Shown: piece after piece, positions 25,901 through 37,980 of the stretch | Layout of the letters: each line of letters begins with the position of its first letter | Position numbering within the stretch: the first letter of the stretch is position 1 | DNA from: Pontederia crassipes | Taxonomy: Eukaryota; Streptophyta; Magnoliopsida; Commelinales; Pontederiaceae | Length of the DNA: 64,000 nucleotides | Assembly (NCBI GenBank): GCA_030549335.1 | Contig: JAUKPH010000018.1 | Span: 7,626,001 to 7,690,000, forward strand | Direction: 5' to 3' | The notes under the pieces: generated by a model | The model's database searches: none | Seen by the model: the letters and a program-made list of their open reading frames with translations, nothing else | Told to the model about the DNA's origin: nothing | Made by a program: the position numbers and the translations under genes

Positions 25901-26645
25901 GCTCATGGTCGTGATGGGGGACGTTATGGTTGTGTTTGTCTCGTCATGGCCATGACAGAAGCTATCATGGGCATGAGCAAAAACTTTTTCACTGTTGTAT
26001 CTCCAGCCTCGCGCTCACGCATGTGACGGGAGTCGTCACGGCCGTGAAGCATCCTGGAACTCGACGCCCAACTCGATTTTTCACAAATTTCGATGCAGAA
26101 ACATGTGGGAATTCATATATAACATTTCTAAGCATTTAAGCATGATTCTTAGACATTGAGGCATATGAAAAATAAATAAAATCATGATAAAACAATTATT
26201 CAAGCAAATATAGGGTTCTTCTTGCCCTTAAACATGGAACATGGTTCGATTCAATAAAACTCTTAACATGTAGACCTAACCATGACAAATCTAAACATGG
26301 ATCATGTGAAAATGTCTCATATCTCATGAAACATATAAAGATCCTCATGAAATCCCTATTAGGGCATGGTACCCTATTACTCTCAATCAAATCATTACAA
26401 CTATTGAGAGGGAAAAAGAGAGGCTTGGATCCCCTTTACATACCTTGGCATTGAATCTTTCTCATCTTTCTTCCTCTTCCTCATCCTCCTTATTCATCTT
26501 GTTCTTCTTCCTCAAAACCTAGCCGTCAGGTGAGAAATTGGGTAAAAGATATTAACAAGGGGATTTGGAGTCTTTAAATAGGGGAGAGATCAAGAATTTA
26601 GCCAAAAGACTAAATTACCCTTAGTGTAAGATCTGGGATATTACA
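22928..26645 (-). repeat. large solo-LTR-like block (family A)
   Basis: On the minus strand it starts TGTAATATCCC (26645 leftward) and ends GGTTGTTATA at 22928. The flanks TCTAT (22923-22927) and TCTAC (26646-26650) look like a 5-bp target duplication with one mismatch. A TATA-like TTTAAATAGGGG lies near 26573-26584. It shares internal blocks (ATCCAGGGTGCAAGA, the GTGAC-rich segment, GGATCCCCTTTACATA) with 33445-37718. It contains the Mutator-like element 24068-24989. No coding region. Confidence 0.6.
24068..24989. mobile_element. Mutator-like non-autonomous element, 922 bp, long TIRs
   Basis: Terminal inverted repeats of roughly 170 bp (24068 onward matches the reverse complement ending at 24989) and an exact 9-bp target duplication GAAGGAAAT at 24059-24067 and 24990-24998. 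The centre has C-rich and TCC-rich low-complexity sequence and no transposase. Confidence 0.92.
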
Positions 26646-26650
26646 TCTAC

Positions 26651-28210
26651 GATGATGATTAATGATTAAGAATATATTTTAACATTGTTAATTGAGAGAT
26701 TAATAAAATGATTGGTTTCAATTGCAGATAAAATAAAGAGATGATCACTTGGAGAAATAATGATTTGATAATTAAGGCACAAAAAATGCAATAAATTTTG
26801 TTAATTTAAAATTTATTGAATAATAAAGTTCGTTACCCAAAGTTTCAAGTTTTAATCGTTATATTAAAAATAACTAGAACAAATTGATTCTCACAATTTT
26901 AACATATTTAATTAATCAAAAGATTCATTCAAAAAAATTAAGATTAAGGGCTTCCTCAAACCACCTTCGTAACTACACAAATTAGATTTCTTTTTATTTC
27001 CTTAATTATGGCATGTATAAAATAAAATCAATTCTATATACTATTACAAAATTAACTACTTGTTATATAACAATCAACTCATAAATCACATAATATCAAA
27101 GGAAAGCATTAAACACTACTATGCATACTATTAAATATTCAATTTAAACTAATATCAAGAAAATTCCAAAACACAAACGGGGTTCAAGATATCTCTAATA
27201 AAGAATAAATCTAAAAAAAATTACATTCAAATTTAATAAAATGCTCAAGAAAAAAACAAAGAACTCTTAGAACATGTCCTCTCTCAAGTGTTCAGAGCTT
27301 CGTAGTGTTCTTGAACTTTTTCTTCTTATTTTCTTTCAAATAATGCTCTAGGATCATCTTCGATATTCCTTTAGTCATCCTTATACAGTTTTCCTCATCC
27401 CCAAAAGAAAACTTGAATTTCTATCACCACCGTCACGATTGTGCCCCATGTCACGGTCATGACCGTGACGAAAATCTAATGGTGTGCTTCTACGTCTAGC
27501 ACGATCGTGAATGTGACTAGGTACGACCGTGACGGAGCAATGAATTTCTATGTGCGTCAACCCTTCGAGCATGATCATGAAAGTCAAATGACATGGTCGT
27601 GACTGATTGTCATATGGAAGCTTTGGGCATGGTCCTAACTTTTCATTTTGATTTCGTTTTCGACTTTTCTCAGCCATTTCCTTAATGTTTTAATTTTTTG
27701 CAAAAAATATTTAAGTATTAAGATAGGATTGTGATTATTTTGAGTTGTGAATGAATAATTGAATAGATAGATTATTTCTCAATATGTAATATAAAATATA
27801 ATTTTATTGATTAATAGCTGTTACATTTGAATTAAAAAATTATGTTAAATAATTATAAGAAAATATAGTTAAAATATAATAAATAATTTGAGATAAAATA
27901 TAAGATACTAAATTAAATTAAGCTTTTTATAATAGACATTATATATAATGAATAAAATACTAAATATTTCTTATTTGAACAATCATGCGCATTACATAAT
28001 CAATTAGTAAGTTTTTTATCATGTGATTATCAATTATTATTAAGTATTTCATATATAAAACATTGAATACTGCATTATTTAAATGTCTTAATATCATCAT
28101 TGTGCTAATTGAAAATAGAAGAAAATAAGAAAATAATATCAAATGTAACTAAATCAATCCGCATTGATTTCGAGCCAACAAAAGGAAGGTCTTCACAATA
28201 ATTAAAACAA
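26651..28210. other. AT-rich spacer with a GTGAC-rich patch
   Basis: 27420-27640 again carries CACGGTCATGACCGTGACG-type motifs like those in the two LTR-like blocks, so it is probably another fragment of that family. The remainder is AT-rich without recognisable coding sequence. Confidence 0.45.
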
Positions 28211-28365
28211 AATAATACAACAACAAAACCTTATCCCATTAGATGCTCATTCGTTGATCCATGTTCATGAAATTCGACAAAGTTTTACGCTAACTATCGG
28301 AGCCTAACACAACCCTTCTCCTTTATTCGAACTTGGGATCGACTATAAAACATAAGCAGAGTTAA
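28211..28365 (-). mobile_element. RTE-type LINE 3' fragment
   Basis: ACAACAACAAAACCTTATCCC at the left end, and GCCTAACACAACCC with GGGATCGACTATAAAACATAA further in, match in order the 3' region of the RTE-type repeat, reverse-complemented. It is 5'-truncated and diverged, lying 3' of AAC. Confidence 0.6.
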
Positions 28366-28993
28366 AAATATCAAGTAAAAACCATCTAATATTGTCCAAC
28401 TACCTGTGGCTGAGAAAGAACTTCTGATTTAACCCTTTTGTGAAATCAAACCTTAATCCTTCAAAAAGCTCTGGCTTCAAAGACATCAAACCCTTCTGAT
28501 TTGTTTTGTGAAATTAAAACAAAATAATAATTCTACAAAACTGATTAATGACAAATGAAATTTAGTTCCAATGATAGAGATGGAGTGTAAACAGTCAGCT
28601 AATATTTGGAACCATCTTTTATGCAAAAACTATTTGTTCAGTAAAACCAGTGTTGAAACTTGAAAGATGCGGTTTACAATGGAGTAGAGCAGCCACTATA
28701 AGATATGCCAACAAATTTGAGAAGCAGATTTAACGGAAAACGAAAGTTGACAGTATACTAACATTCTGCCATTGCAATAAGGAAAACATGATAAAGAGGA
28801 CCACTAACTAAATCAACAATAATCCAGGAAATGGAGAAAGAAACTCCTCCATCCAAAAATTTAGGGATGACTCCCTTGACATTAAATTATTTTAGCTTAT
28901 AAACTTGAGTTGAAAGCGAAGCTTGTGAGAACTCTAGAGAGAGAGTCTTTTGTTTTCATCACAATCTAAGAAAAAATGGCCGATAGCACATGC

Positions 28994-30899
28994 TTAGGCA
29001 CCTCCGGAGCCATACTTCTTTCCGAAGACAATCAGCTGGAGCTTGTCGTAACCAGCAAGAACACCAGCACCAGCAATTGCACGGAGAATGTTAGCACCAG
29101 CACCCTTGAAAAGTGACTTGGCACCCTCATTTTTCAGGATCTGTTGGAATGCATCCAAGGAACTCTTGTACTTCACAGCTTCACCTGAGGTCATCATCAT
29201 TCTTCTTCTAACGGTATCAATAGGATAAGATGCAAGCCCAGCACCATTAGTGATCAACCAACCCAAGGCGAAGCTAGCAAAGAAACTATCCTGCAATGGT
29301 TACAGGGAACCAATTTCTTTCACATTAGAACATATGCAAGACAAAATACATTACCAGAATCTTAGTACCATATGATGAAATCAGTGAGCTGAAGTTCCAT
29401 ACCTGAAGATTTCCAGTCAAGACCACTGGCTTCAAGGAGTCATACATTCCAAAGTAGAGACCACGGTAAACGATAATACCAACACAAGAAATGTTAAATC
29501 CTCTGTAAAGTCCTGCTACGCCATCAGAAGCCAAGGTCTTCCTATAGACATCAACAAGGCCATTGAACTGTCTTTCACCTCCCTTCTTTGCTGCCTTTGC
29601 ATCATTGGCCAAACGGGTACGGGCATAATCCAAAGAGTAGACAAAAAGCAGGGAAGAGGCACCGGCAGCACCACCGGAAGCAAGATTTCCTGCAAACCAC
29701 TTCCAGTAACCATCTTTGTCTTTCTTGAAGTTGAAAAGCCTCTTAAAGTAGTCCTTAAATGCAAAGTTCAGGGCCTGCCAAAAAGATATTTCAATAAATA
29801 TAAGAAATATCACAGAAAAGCACTATAATCAAATCATAAGGTAAAAAATGGTATCAAGGTTCAAAGCACAGGCACATTGAATAACAAGAAATAATAGACA
29901 ATTTATATTTGGCATTCATAACATAATGGAAAAACAGGGCAGAAAACAAGATATCGATAGTACGAGAAAAACTACCAACATATGAAAAGAGCAAAATGAT
30001 GCAGATAATGAAAAAAGAAATAATATTTGACTTCAAACAAGCACTTGAAATACTTCGCATAAAAAACTGGCCAGGAAACAAGCAAAATGGAGACTTCTTT
30101 TGAAACAAAAAAGGATGGAAACTATTGGCAAATATTACTAAAACCAGTTAACTTAAATGTAGCTAATGATTCTTTTAGCAACTATCATCCCCCATCAAGG
30201 GTATGATATGAAACCATTCACTTAATATGGAATCTAAACATATGTCCACAAGTTTCAATTGCAAAAAAACATAGTAAAATATATTGTAATAAATAATTCA
30301 TACAATAATAGAGTGCTAAAGTTGACAAGTATGCAGGGCCAAAAGGCATAAAATTGACATATGTGCAAAGGCGCAATTGATATGGTGAAGATCACCTGAG
30401 TTGGGAAATAACGGATAACATTAGCTGTATTGCCTCTCCATAGTGAACCAAAACCCTCCTCTTTAATTGTTCGACCAAAGCAATCTGTAATGCCTTTATA
30501 AGGTTCTGCAAGACGGCCAGTCTTGATCATCTCATCCTGGTTCTGGATCAATAGTTTGACACGTTCAATGGGAGCAGCTGCTGTCTTTGAGACAGCAGCA
30601 GAAACTCCACCCATAAGGAAATCAATGGCAAAGCTAGCAAACCCCTTCTCAGCAGGTGCATGTGCAAAAACAGGTGAAACAGACTGCACCACAGGAATAT
30701 TACAGCTACCACTATAAAAAGACATCATGGGCTTCTCAAGACCCCCATTAAGGTAGCTTCCAGTAGTAAAGCGCCTGTGGTACAAGGATGGATTGTAGAT
30801 GCCATGGTTTTTGGCCTGTATATCAGAAATGCTAGATCTGAGGTGCAGCTGGCCTGCAACCTTCTGGACAATGGTGGGATGATTGATCTGATCTGCCAT
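28994..30899 (-). CDS. AAC: mitochondrial ADP/ATP carrier (adenine nucleotide translocator)
   Basis: Inner-membrane antiporter exchanging ADP for ATP. Exons 30899-30396, 29774-29403 and 29290-28994 are all phase 0 and give 390 aa. A plant-type N-terminal presequence (about residues 1-85, ending near HAPAEKG) is followed by three mitochondrial-carrier repeats. Their signatures are PIERVK at 110-115, SLDYARTR at 216-223 and [12 protein letters not shown] at 314-325; RRRMMM is specific to nucleotide translocators. The C-terminus is [10 protein letters not shown] start at the ATG at 30899 (MADQ). The upstream in-frame TTG at 30911 is not a plausible start and lies just after the leader-intron acceptor. 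All splice sites are GT-AG and the frame is intact. The sequence resembles the rice and Arabidopsis AAC family closely (from memory). Confidence 0.97.
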
Positions 30900-30917
30900 G
30901 ACACCAGGCAAACTGGA

Positions 30918-31925
30918 CCTGCAAATTACACATGGATTTCATGAATTATGAAACAGGAAGTAAATCATGTATTCCTCCAAAGAAATTATAAAGAAATCCA
31001 GGATGTTAAGAATAGAATAATTGTATTGGACTGCAGCCAAGGCGCAAGCATCAGATATCAAATGCGCATGGACATTTGAAAACTCAAGTCATTGAATTTT
31101 ATAGAAAAACGCGTAGATTTCCAGCATAAGTTCAATCGGAGATAACTGATATTACAAACATCCAAAACAAACAATGCACAGGCCCTCAACAGCCTCAACC
31201 AACATTTCCTTGCTATCACATCAGAAACACTGGAAAACAAGTAGTAGGATGCCATTTATATCGCACATGTTTCAGTTCTTCAACATATTAGAATTCAATA
31301 TAACCCAACCATATATATCGCACAAAATGACGGTAAAAGGATCAGATTCCACAATTCTAAAACAAAAAACTCCGCATCTAAACCCGTCGAAATCTCACAC
31401 TAGACGAAAAATACAGCGGCCAAAAGCTAATGAGCGAGATCTAAGAATCATAAGAAACGCAGGTGGCATCAAACTCCTCACGAATAACAGATCTATCAAA
31501 ATCCTAAAAGAAAATTTAGCAAATCGAACAACCTTCCACAGATCTAAATCTCGGAACAACAATACGACCGACAAACGAAGCAAACTTGGAGAAACGAAGC
31601 GCATCATCCCGATCCATCAAAATAGCGATTACAAGCCGCCGAATGGGAAGCACTTTACTAAGAAAAACATCAAAATAACCAAAGAAAACGGGAAAAATAT
31701 CAGCACCACGACATCAATACCAAAATGGAGAGATCGAACGATGAACGCAGAAGAGAGACGATTACCCAAAAAAAAAGGAATAATCAGAAGACGAAGGAGA
31801 GAGATTAGGGTTTTTACCTCGGGAGTCGCCTTCGCCTCTCCGCCTCCGCCTTCGGCCTAAGTAGTGGAGCAAAAGCAAAAGAAGAGGAAGCGATTGGCTG
31901 TGAGCGACTGGAGACTATAAAGTGA
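30918..31925 (-). promoter_or_regulatory. AAC leader exon, 899-bp 5'-UTR intron and core promoter
   Basis: On the minus strand a GT donor follows 31818 (CCGAG then GTAAAAACC), and an acceptor (TTTGCAG) ends at 30919, leaving an exon piece of 18 untranslated bases before the ATG at 30899. A TATA-like CTTTATAG lies near 31915-31922, so the leader exon is probably about 31819-31890. Leader introns are common in plant AAC genes and often raise expression (established in general, not shown here). ORF-like frames inside the intron are chance. Confidence 0.6.
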
Positions 31926-32313
31926 TGCCCCGCCCCCATTAAATATTATTTATTTATTTATTCCAAATAAATTGGTCGCCTTCTTTGTTCGCGTACAGAG
32001 TAATCCTACGCGAGATGAAGGATTGCCGTCGGATTCAGCTTCTCGTCGGAATTAAGGGCTGGATCTCGGCATAAGGGTCGGGGTCTTGACGAAATTATGG
32101 AGAAAATTTATGCGGGTTTCTCGGGGTATTTTGGTCCGGAGGAAGTGAATGGACTCCAACGACTTGACCGATGACACCTCTCCAAACTCCAAAGAATGAG
32201 CGGTTGAGATGGAATGGTCGTGTGGGTGCAGGTTAAGATCAGAGGCGCTGGCGCTCCATCTGAAACGAGTTGTCAAAACGGATCCGTTTTTTTTTTTTTT
32301 TTGCGATGCATCT
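31926..32313. other. AAC upstream region
   Basis: Moderately GC-rich, no gene. A poly-T run at 32287-32302 precedes the element at 32314. Confidence 0.4.
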
Positions 32314-32906
32314 GAGTAATTTTCAACATTGGTACCAAAGTTTGATGTTGATCCTATGTTAGTACTCTAACTTTGTAAAGTAATAAATTGATCCCTCAAC
32401 TATTTAAATATTTCAAATTTAATCCCTTTCACATATTAATCATTTTTAGTACATATTAGATAATAACTTTCAATCATAAGTGATAATTTTATATTTATTA
32501 TGATAATAAATAACACATATTTACATTTATATACTATACTATATTAAAATTAAAATTTTATTATGCCACATGTCATTATCTCATAATTTAAAGAAAAAAA
32601 TGTACATAGATAATTTTTCTCTTAATCAAAACAATATTATAAAAAATATATTAAAAATAAAAATCTATATTTACATATTATACTAAATGAGAGTAGTCTA
32701 ATGCAACATATGCTAACAATTATTCTATCACAAATCATTTAAAATTTAAGATTACCGTATAATATGTTACTAAAAATGATTAATATCTGAAAGGGACTAA
32801 ATTTAAAATGTTCAAATAGTTGAGGAATCAATTTGTTACTTTACAAAATTGGGGTACTAACTTGGGATCAACATTAAAGTTTGGGTGCCAATCTTGAAAA
32901 TTACTC
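32314..32906. mobile_element. Mutator-like or related MITE, 593 bp, long TIRs
   Basis: Inverted termini begin GAGTAATTTTCAA and extend about 170 bp with scattered mismatches. Direct flanks ATGCATCT occur at 32306-32313 and 32907-32914 (8 bp exact; a 9-bp duplication would need one mismatch). The interior is AT-rich with no ORF. Confidence 0.85.
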
Positions 32907-33466
32907 ATGCATCTTGGGTTGGTCGACTCTTATTATATTTTTCAATCATGTACCTTTTTTATGCTTAAAAGGGTGGAATTAGTTGGCATAAATTAAATAA
33001 ATATATAACCAAGGGCATGACACAATTATAGCACGCACGAAATTTTTAATAAGAATATCTGCATTATTTTATTACGTAATAAAATAAGAAAGGACCATTT
33101 TACACCATAAAATTTTGCGAATAGTCAAAGGACATGAGATACACGCGTGCCGCCGACACAAGTGACGGAAATGTTCAGCAACTTACTCCACTTATTGACA
33201 GCTTATTTGTATAATACAACCGTACTTCATAGGCGTAATGTATTTGTATTCTGCATTTTAGTAAAATCAAGTGTCATGTATTTCAAGATTTAGGATTTAG
33301 AACTTCATGCAGTTTTAGTATTGAAGTTGATTTCTTTAAAAAATAAATAAATAGTTATATGATTTAAATAAACGTATGTATACTAATAATAAGTTGTATA
33401 TTGTTTTTTATAATAAAGTATTTGCTAAGTTATGTAAAGCATTTGTAGCGAGCACTCCCATCACTT

Positions 33467-33485
33467 GGTGACTTTCAAAGTCACC
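33467..33485. repeat. 19-nt palindrome
   Basis: GGTGACTTT-C-AAAGTCACC, nine-base perfect arms around one base, near the left end of the LTR-like block. Confidence 0.85.
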
Positions 33486-34025
33486 CTAGAAATGTTATCC
33501 ATAAATTAATAATTCAATAATATAACAATATATGTAAAACATAAAACAAAATATCATAATTATATATTCAAAATAAATTATATATGACTTACAATATGAA
33601 TAATACTAAATCATGAAATTTAAAATCAAAGCTTGTGCCATTAGCCACATCACTACTTGCTCATCCGCACGAATTTAAATAAAAATGCGTAAAAGATAAT
33701 TATATGTTAAATTATAAATAAATCAATAGTTATCGATTGAGAAAATAATATAATTATAATGATAAAAAATTCACCCTAAAAGTTTTGATCATTTAAAATA
33801 ATTTCACGTCGTTAACTGAAAATTTTAATATTTTACTAAAAGCCATAATAAATAAAATTTTATTTAAACCATCTAAAGGCTAAAGATTTCAATACGTGAC
33901 ATCAATGTTCAACTATAATTTATTAGACCTAAGTATGTGCAACACTTCGTCATGAGCTTAAGTTGTCATTAATCAATTAATCTTAATTGTCTGCATGAAT
34001 CCAGAATGTAGGGTTTTGTGCATGT

Positions 34026-34203
34026 CATGATATCCTATCACATGATACTATATGCGATGTATCATCATAATAATAACAATAACATATGAACATACATGTC
34101 ATAAATCATGTCATCATGATATCCTATCACATGATATTATATGTGATGTATCATCATAATAATAACAATAACATATGAACATACATGTCATAAACTATAT
34201 CAT
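34026..34203. repeat. 89-bp tandem duplication
   Basis: 34026-34114 and 34115-34203 are nearly identical (CATGATATCCTATCACATGAT at each start). Confidence 0.9.
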
Positions 34204-34862
34204 GAACCTTACATGACATTACATCATACTTACATTTATTCTTCATATAACATTCATAAAATATAAACATCATGTCATACATGCTTATTTCATATCCATC
34301 ATCTACAAGTATCATATAATAAAAACATACATTCATATCATTCATACATCATCATGTCATATCATTTCATTTCACCTCGATTGTCATGAACATCCTAAGA
34401 ATTCCTTTATAACTCCTTAATTCTTACTTATTTCTTGTCTTCTTTCATACTTTGCATTTCCTCGATATTGTTTTATAATTATTTTGATCTTCTTTCATTC
34501 TTCTTTCTTTCTTTATTATGTGATCATTCATGTGTCATTTCATCATTCATCTTTATCACATAATATTATCTTAACTTTTATTCCATATCATAAGTCTAGG
34601 AACACACACATCATAACAATGAGGGACTTTATCCCTAGTCACCTTTAGGAATATGCACACTTTATAATAAGGGACATTGTTCCTTAGAAAATACATACAT
34701 AGATGTATGACTTTACTTCTCATACCTAGGTTCCTTTGAAGTACATACATGTGTAGAACTTTATTTCATCATCATCTTAACTTTTTTTCATTATAAAATA
34801 CTTTGAAGTAAATTTCACTTATCTTCTTACATTATCCTATAATATCTTTCATCTTTACATTG

Positions 34863-36710
34863 GGAAATCTCGAACATCTCTTAGGTGACGACATTATTTT
34901 TCGAAAAGGTTCAATCTCAGTAAGGTGAAAAATATTTACTTCTCATATTTACATTCATTGATTACTTTCATTATATTCATCATATAGCATGCTTTATGAT
35001 AGTATAGTAGTCAGTACATGACATCATTATCTTAGTTAATAGGACACTGAACAATCTCAAACACCTTTTGAATCATAATATTATTTTCTAAAGAAGTCTT
35101 AGTCACCATAAAGTAAAAGACATTTACTTTTGAAAAATCTCAAACACATTTTGGGCGATGGCTTTATTTCCTAAAAAAGTCTCAATTACCATAAAGTGAA
35201 AGGCATTTACTTCTTACCCTTTCTTTCATATTTACCACATCTTACATTAGTTCATAGGGCACTGAGAAATTCCAAATACCTTTTGAGTGATTACATTATT
35301 TTTTAAAGAAGTCTTAATCACCGTGAGGTGAAAAGGCATTTAGTTCTTATCCTCATCTTTCAGGGTAAATTTCACGAATGGTCCTCCAACTTTGAGTCGA
35401 TTTCCAACTAGTCCCCAAATTTCAATTTGTAACCAGAACGTCCCTCATCTTTTATTTTCTTGCACGATTAGTCCTCTTGAATGGTGATAGTGGGTTTACC
35501 GGTTGCCTTGCATACATGCCAACACGTGAGTCATTTCTCTCTCATCCATATCATTTAAGTCATCCACGTCATTTAACGCTCCAAACCAGGTAAATTACAC
35601 GGATCGTCCCCCAACTTTGAGTCGATTTTTAAATAATCCCCAACTTTGTTATTATTGCACGATTCATCCATTTGACCAGTAAGAAATAGTCTCCCAATTA
35701 TCTTACGACGTGGCATAATAAAATATAATAAAAAAATTAAACTAGCTGACATCACACAATAAAAGATATTATAAAAAATTAAGGAAACAGACTAGCTGGC
35801 AAAAGAGGGGTGTCGCCCCCCCCCCCTCCAAGCTTGCCCTTTGGCGAGTTGGCATAGGGGGCGCCGACCCTCCTCTCCGAGTTCGCCCATTGGTGAGCAC
35901 AAGGGGCGTCAATGCCCCCTCGCGAGCTCTTCGGCGACCCTAAACGACTTAAAGTTAAGAGACTATAAAAAAATAAAAATTATAAGAGCGCCGACGAACT
36001 CGCAAGGGGGCGTTAGCATCCCTTGTGCGAAGCTCGCCAGTGGTCGAGCTTGGAGAGGGGGGCCGGTGCCTCCTATGCCAGCTCGCCAAAGGGCGAGCTT
36101 GGAGAGGGGGGCCGACACCCCTCCTCTGCCAGCTTGTCCACGCTCTGAAATTTTTATAATATTTTTATTGTGTGATGTCAGATAGTTAAATTTTTTTATT
36201 ATATTTTATTATGCCACATCGCAAGATAATCGGGAGACTGTTTCTTACCGGTCAAGTGGATGAATCGTGCAATAATATCAAAATTGGGGGACTATTTAGA
36301 AATCGATTCAAAGTTTGAGGACGATCCGTGTAATTTACTTAGTTTGGAGCATTAAATGACGTGGATGACTTAAATGACGTAGATGAGAGAGAAACGACTC
36401 ACGTGTCAGCCACGTATGCAAGGCAACCAGGAAACTCACTATCACCGATCAAAAAGACTAATCGTGCAAGAAAATAAAAGATGAGGGACGTTCTGGTTAC
36501 AAATTGAAGTTGGGTGACCAGTTGGAAATCGACTCAAAGTTGGGGACCATTCGTGTAATTTACCCCATCTTTCATCTTTGCTTAATTGAAGACTCATGAC
36601 AACATCATTACAACTAGGTCAATAGCCCTTAGAAAATCTCTAACACCCTTTCAGGTGATGACATTATTTTTTGAGAAGTCTCAATCACTATAAGATGAAT
36701 GACATTTAAT
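34863..36710. repeat. degenerate repeat units of the LTR-like block, split by an insertion
   Basis: Units reading like AATCTCAAACACCTTTTG, then AAGTCTCAATCACCAT and GGCATTTACTTC start near 34863, 35051, 35143 and 35266, and again after the inserted element near 36635. Confidence 0.65.
35363..36565. mobile_element. Mutator-like foldback element, 1203 bp
   Basis: Ends GGGTAAATTTCACG and GTGTAATTTACCC, with exact 9-bp duplication CATCTTTCA at 35354-35362 and 36566-36574. A second pair of inverted ends (GGTAAATTACACGGATCGTC near 35589 and its complement near 36330) lies symmetrically inside, so nearly all of the element folds back. The centre (35800-36140) is GC-rich, with repeated GGGGGCGCC and GCTCGCC blocks. 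No transposase. Confidence 0.88.
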
Positions 36711-37980
36711 TCTTTGAAGTAATGTGTGTCTAAGCATTTCCTTCAATTTCATACTTCATTATCCATCAATATATCAAACAGCCACATCAATCTTTCATAT
36801 TTTAACCAGAGCATGCATTACGTGTCATATGCAATTAATACGCATTCATACATAATCTATATACATTAGAAAATAGATTCAATACATCTTACAAAGCATT
36901 TTCTAACGTCACAGTCACTGCCCAACCTTTTCACAGCCATTCTCAGCTTTGGCTAAATTTCAACTTCGTCACTCTCACTCACGGTCGTGACCAATCTTGT
37001 CACGATTGTGCATGGCCTTGTCATGGCCATGACAGAAGTGTCTCACATGTGACCAAGAGCTTTTTAGACGCTCAATTTCATTCGCTCGATCACGATCTAG
37101 GGTTCGCACGGTCGTGCCGGTGGTCTGGAGTCCCGATTTCTAATCCAAAAATGTCACTTTTGAGGTGAAATCAAAGAGAAATATAGATCATCTAGAACAC
37201 TTCTAGGACATAAAATCATAGGCATAAAAACATGTTAAGAACATCATATTAATTATGAAAATACATCTTTTAGTGTTTTCCCTAAAATTATATGAAACTA
37301 TAGATCTAGATAATGAAACATAATAAAAACAATAAATCATAATCTAAAAACATCTAAATTTAATCAATGTGTTCTTGAAAGCCTCAATCACAATCCATTA
37401 TGAAAATAAGATGCCCTCAAACTCTCAATCCATCACATGCAAATCATTAAAAGAGGAGAGAGGGGTTAGATCCCCTTTTACATATATATGATTTTATTCT
37501 TTCTTAATGTTGATCTCGTTTTTCCTTGTTCATGTTATCTTTCTCTTTGTCCTCTTCCTCCTTGTTCTTCTACTTTTTTCTCCTCTATATTTGGAGTCGT
37601 CTCGTGGGAGAAATAAGAAAAGAGAGGAGAGGTAAGATTTGGAACTTTTTATAAAGTCTAGTCTAGGGTTTCCATCAAATGACTTAAATACCTTTATTTA
37701 AAAATTGGAGTTGTTATAATAATAATTTAATAATTCAGCAATTGTCGATCAAGCAATAAATCAAGGGATCAATTGATGTTAATTAACAATTATATATTGT
37801 CAATGGCTTAGTCAATTAACAATCTCCATGATCAATTAACAACATCATTCAATGTCAACTATTAATTCCAAATCGATTTCATGTAAATTCATTGTGATTA
37901 ATTCCTTTGGTCTTATCAATTTAATTATAAAATTCTTAATAATTTATTAAGGATGCACCATGCTACTTTTTTTCTAATAA

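Larger units (their letters stand above)
33445..37718 (-). repeat. large LTR-like block (family A relative)
   Basis: Shares ordered blocks with 22928-26645: a GTCATGAGCTTAAGTTGTCAT segment, a GAATCCAGAATGTAGGG segment, repeated AAGTCTCAATCACCAT units, the GTGAC-rich segment at 36900-37130, GGTTAGATCCCCTTTTACATA, and a TATA-like CTTTATAAAAAG near 37648. The right end GTTGTTATA at 37718 is likely; the left end is uncertain. It contains the element 35363-36565. Confidence 0.5.

Noticed and set aside
30900..30911. Four extra N-terminal codons on AAC from a TTG start
   Set aside because: TTG is not a credible plant start, and an ATG with the family N-terminus (MADQ) follows at once.
31174..31860. 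228-codon plus-strand ORF
   Set aside because: It lies in the AAC leader intron and leader exon on the opposite strand, and its Lys/Asn-rich composition matches no family.
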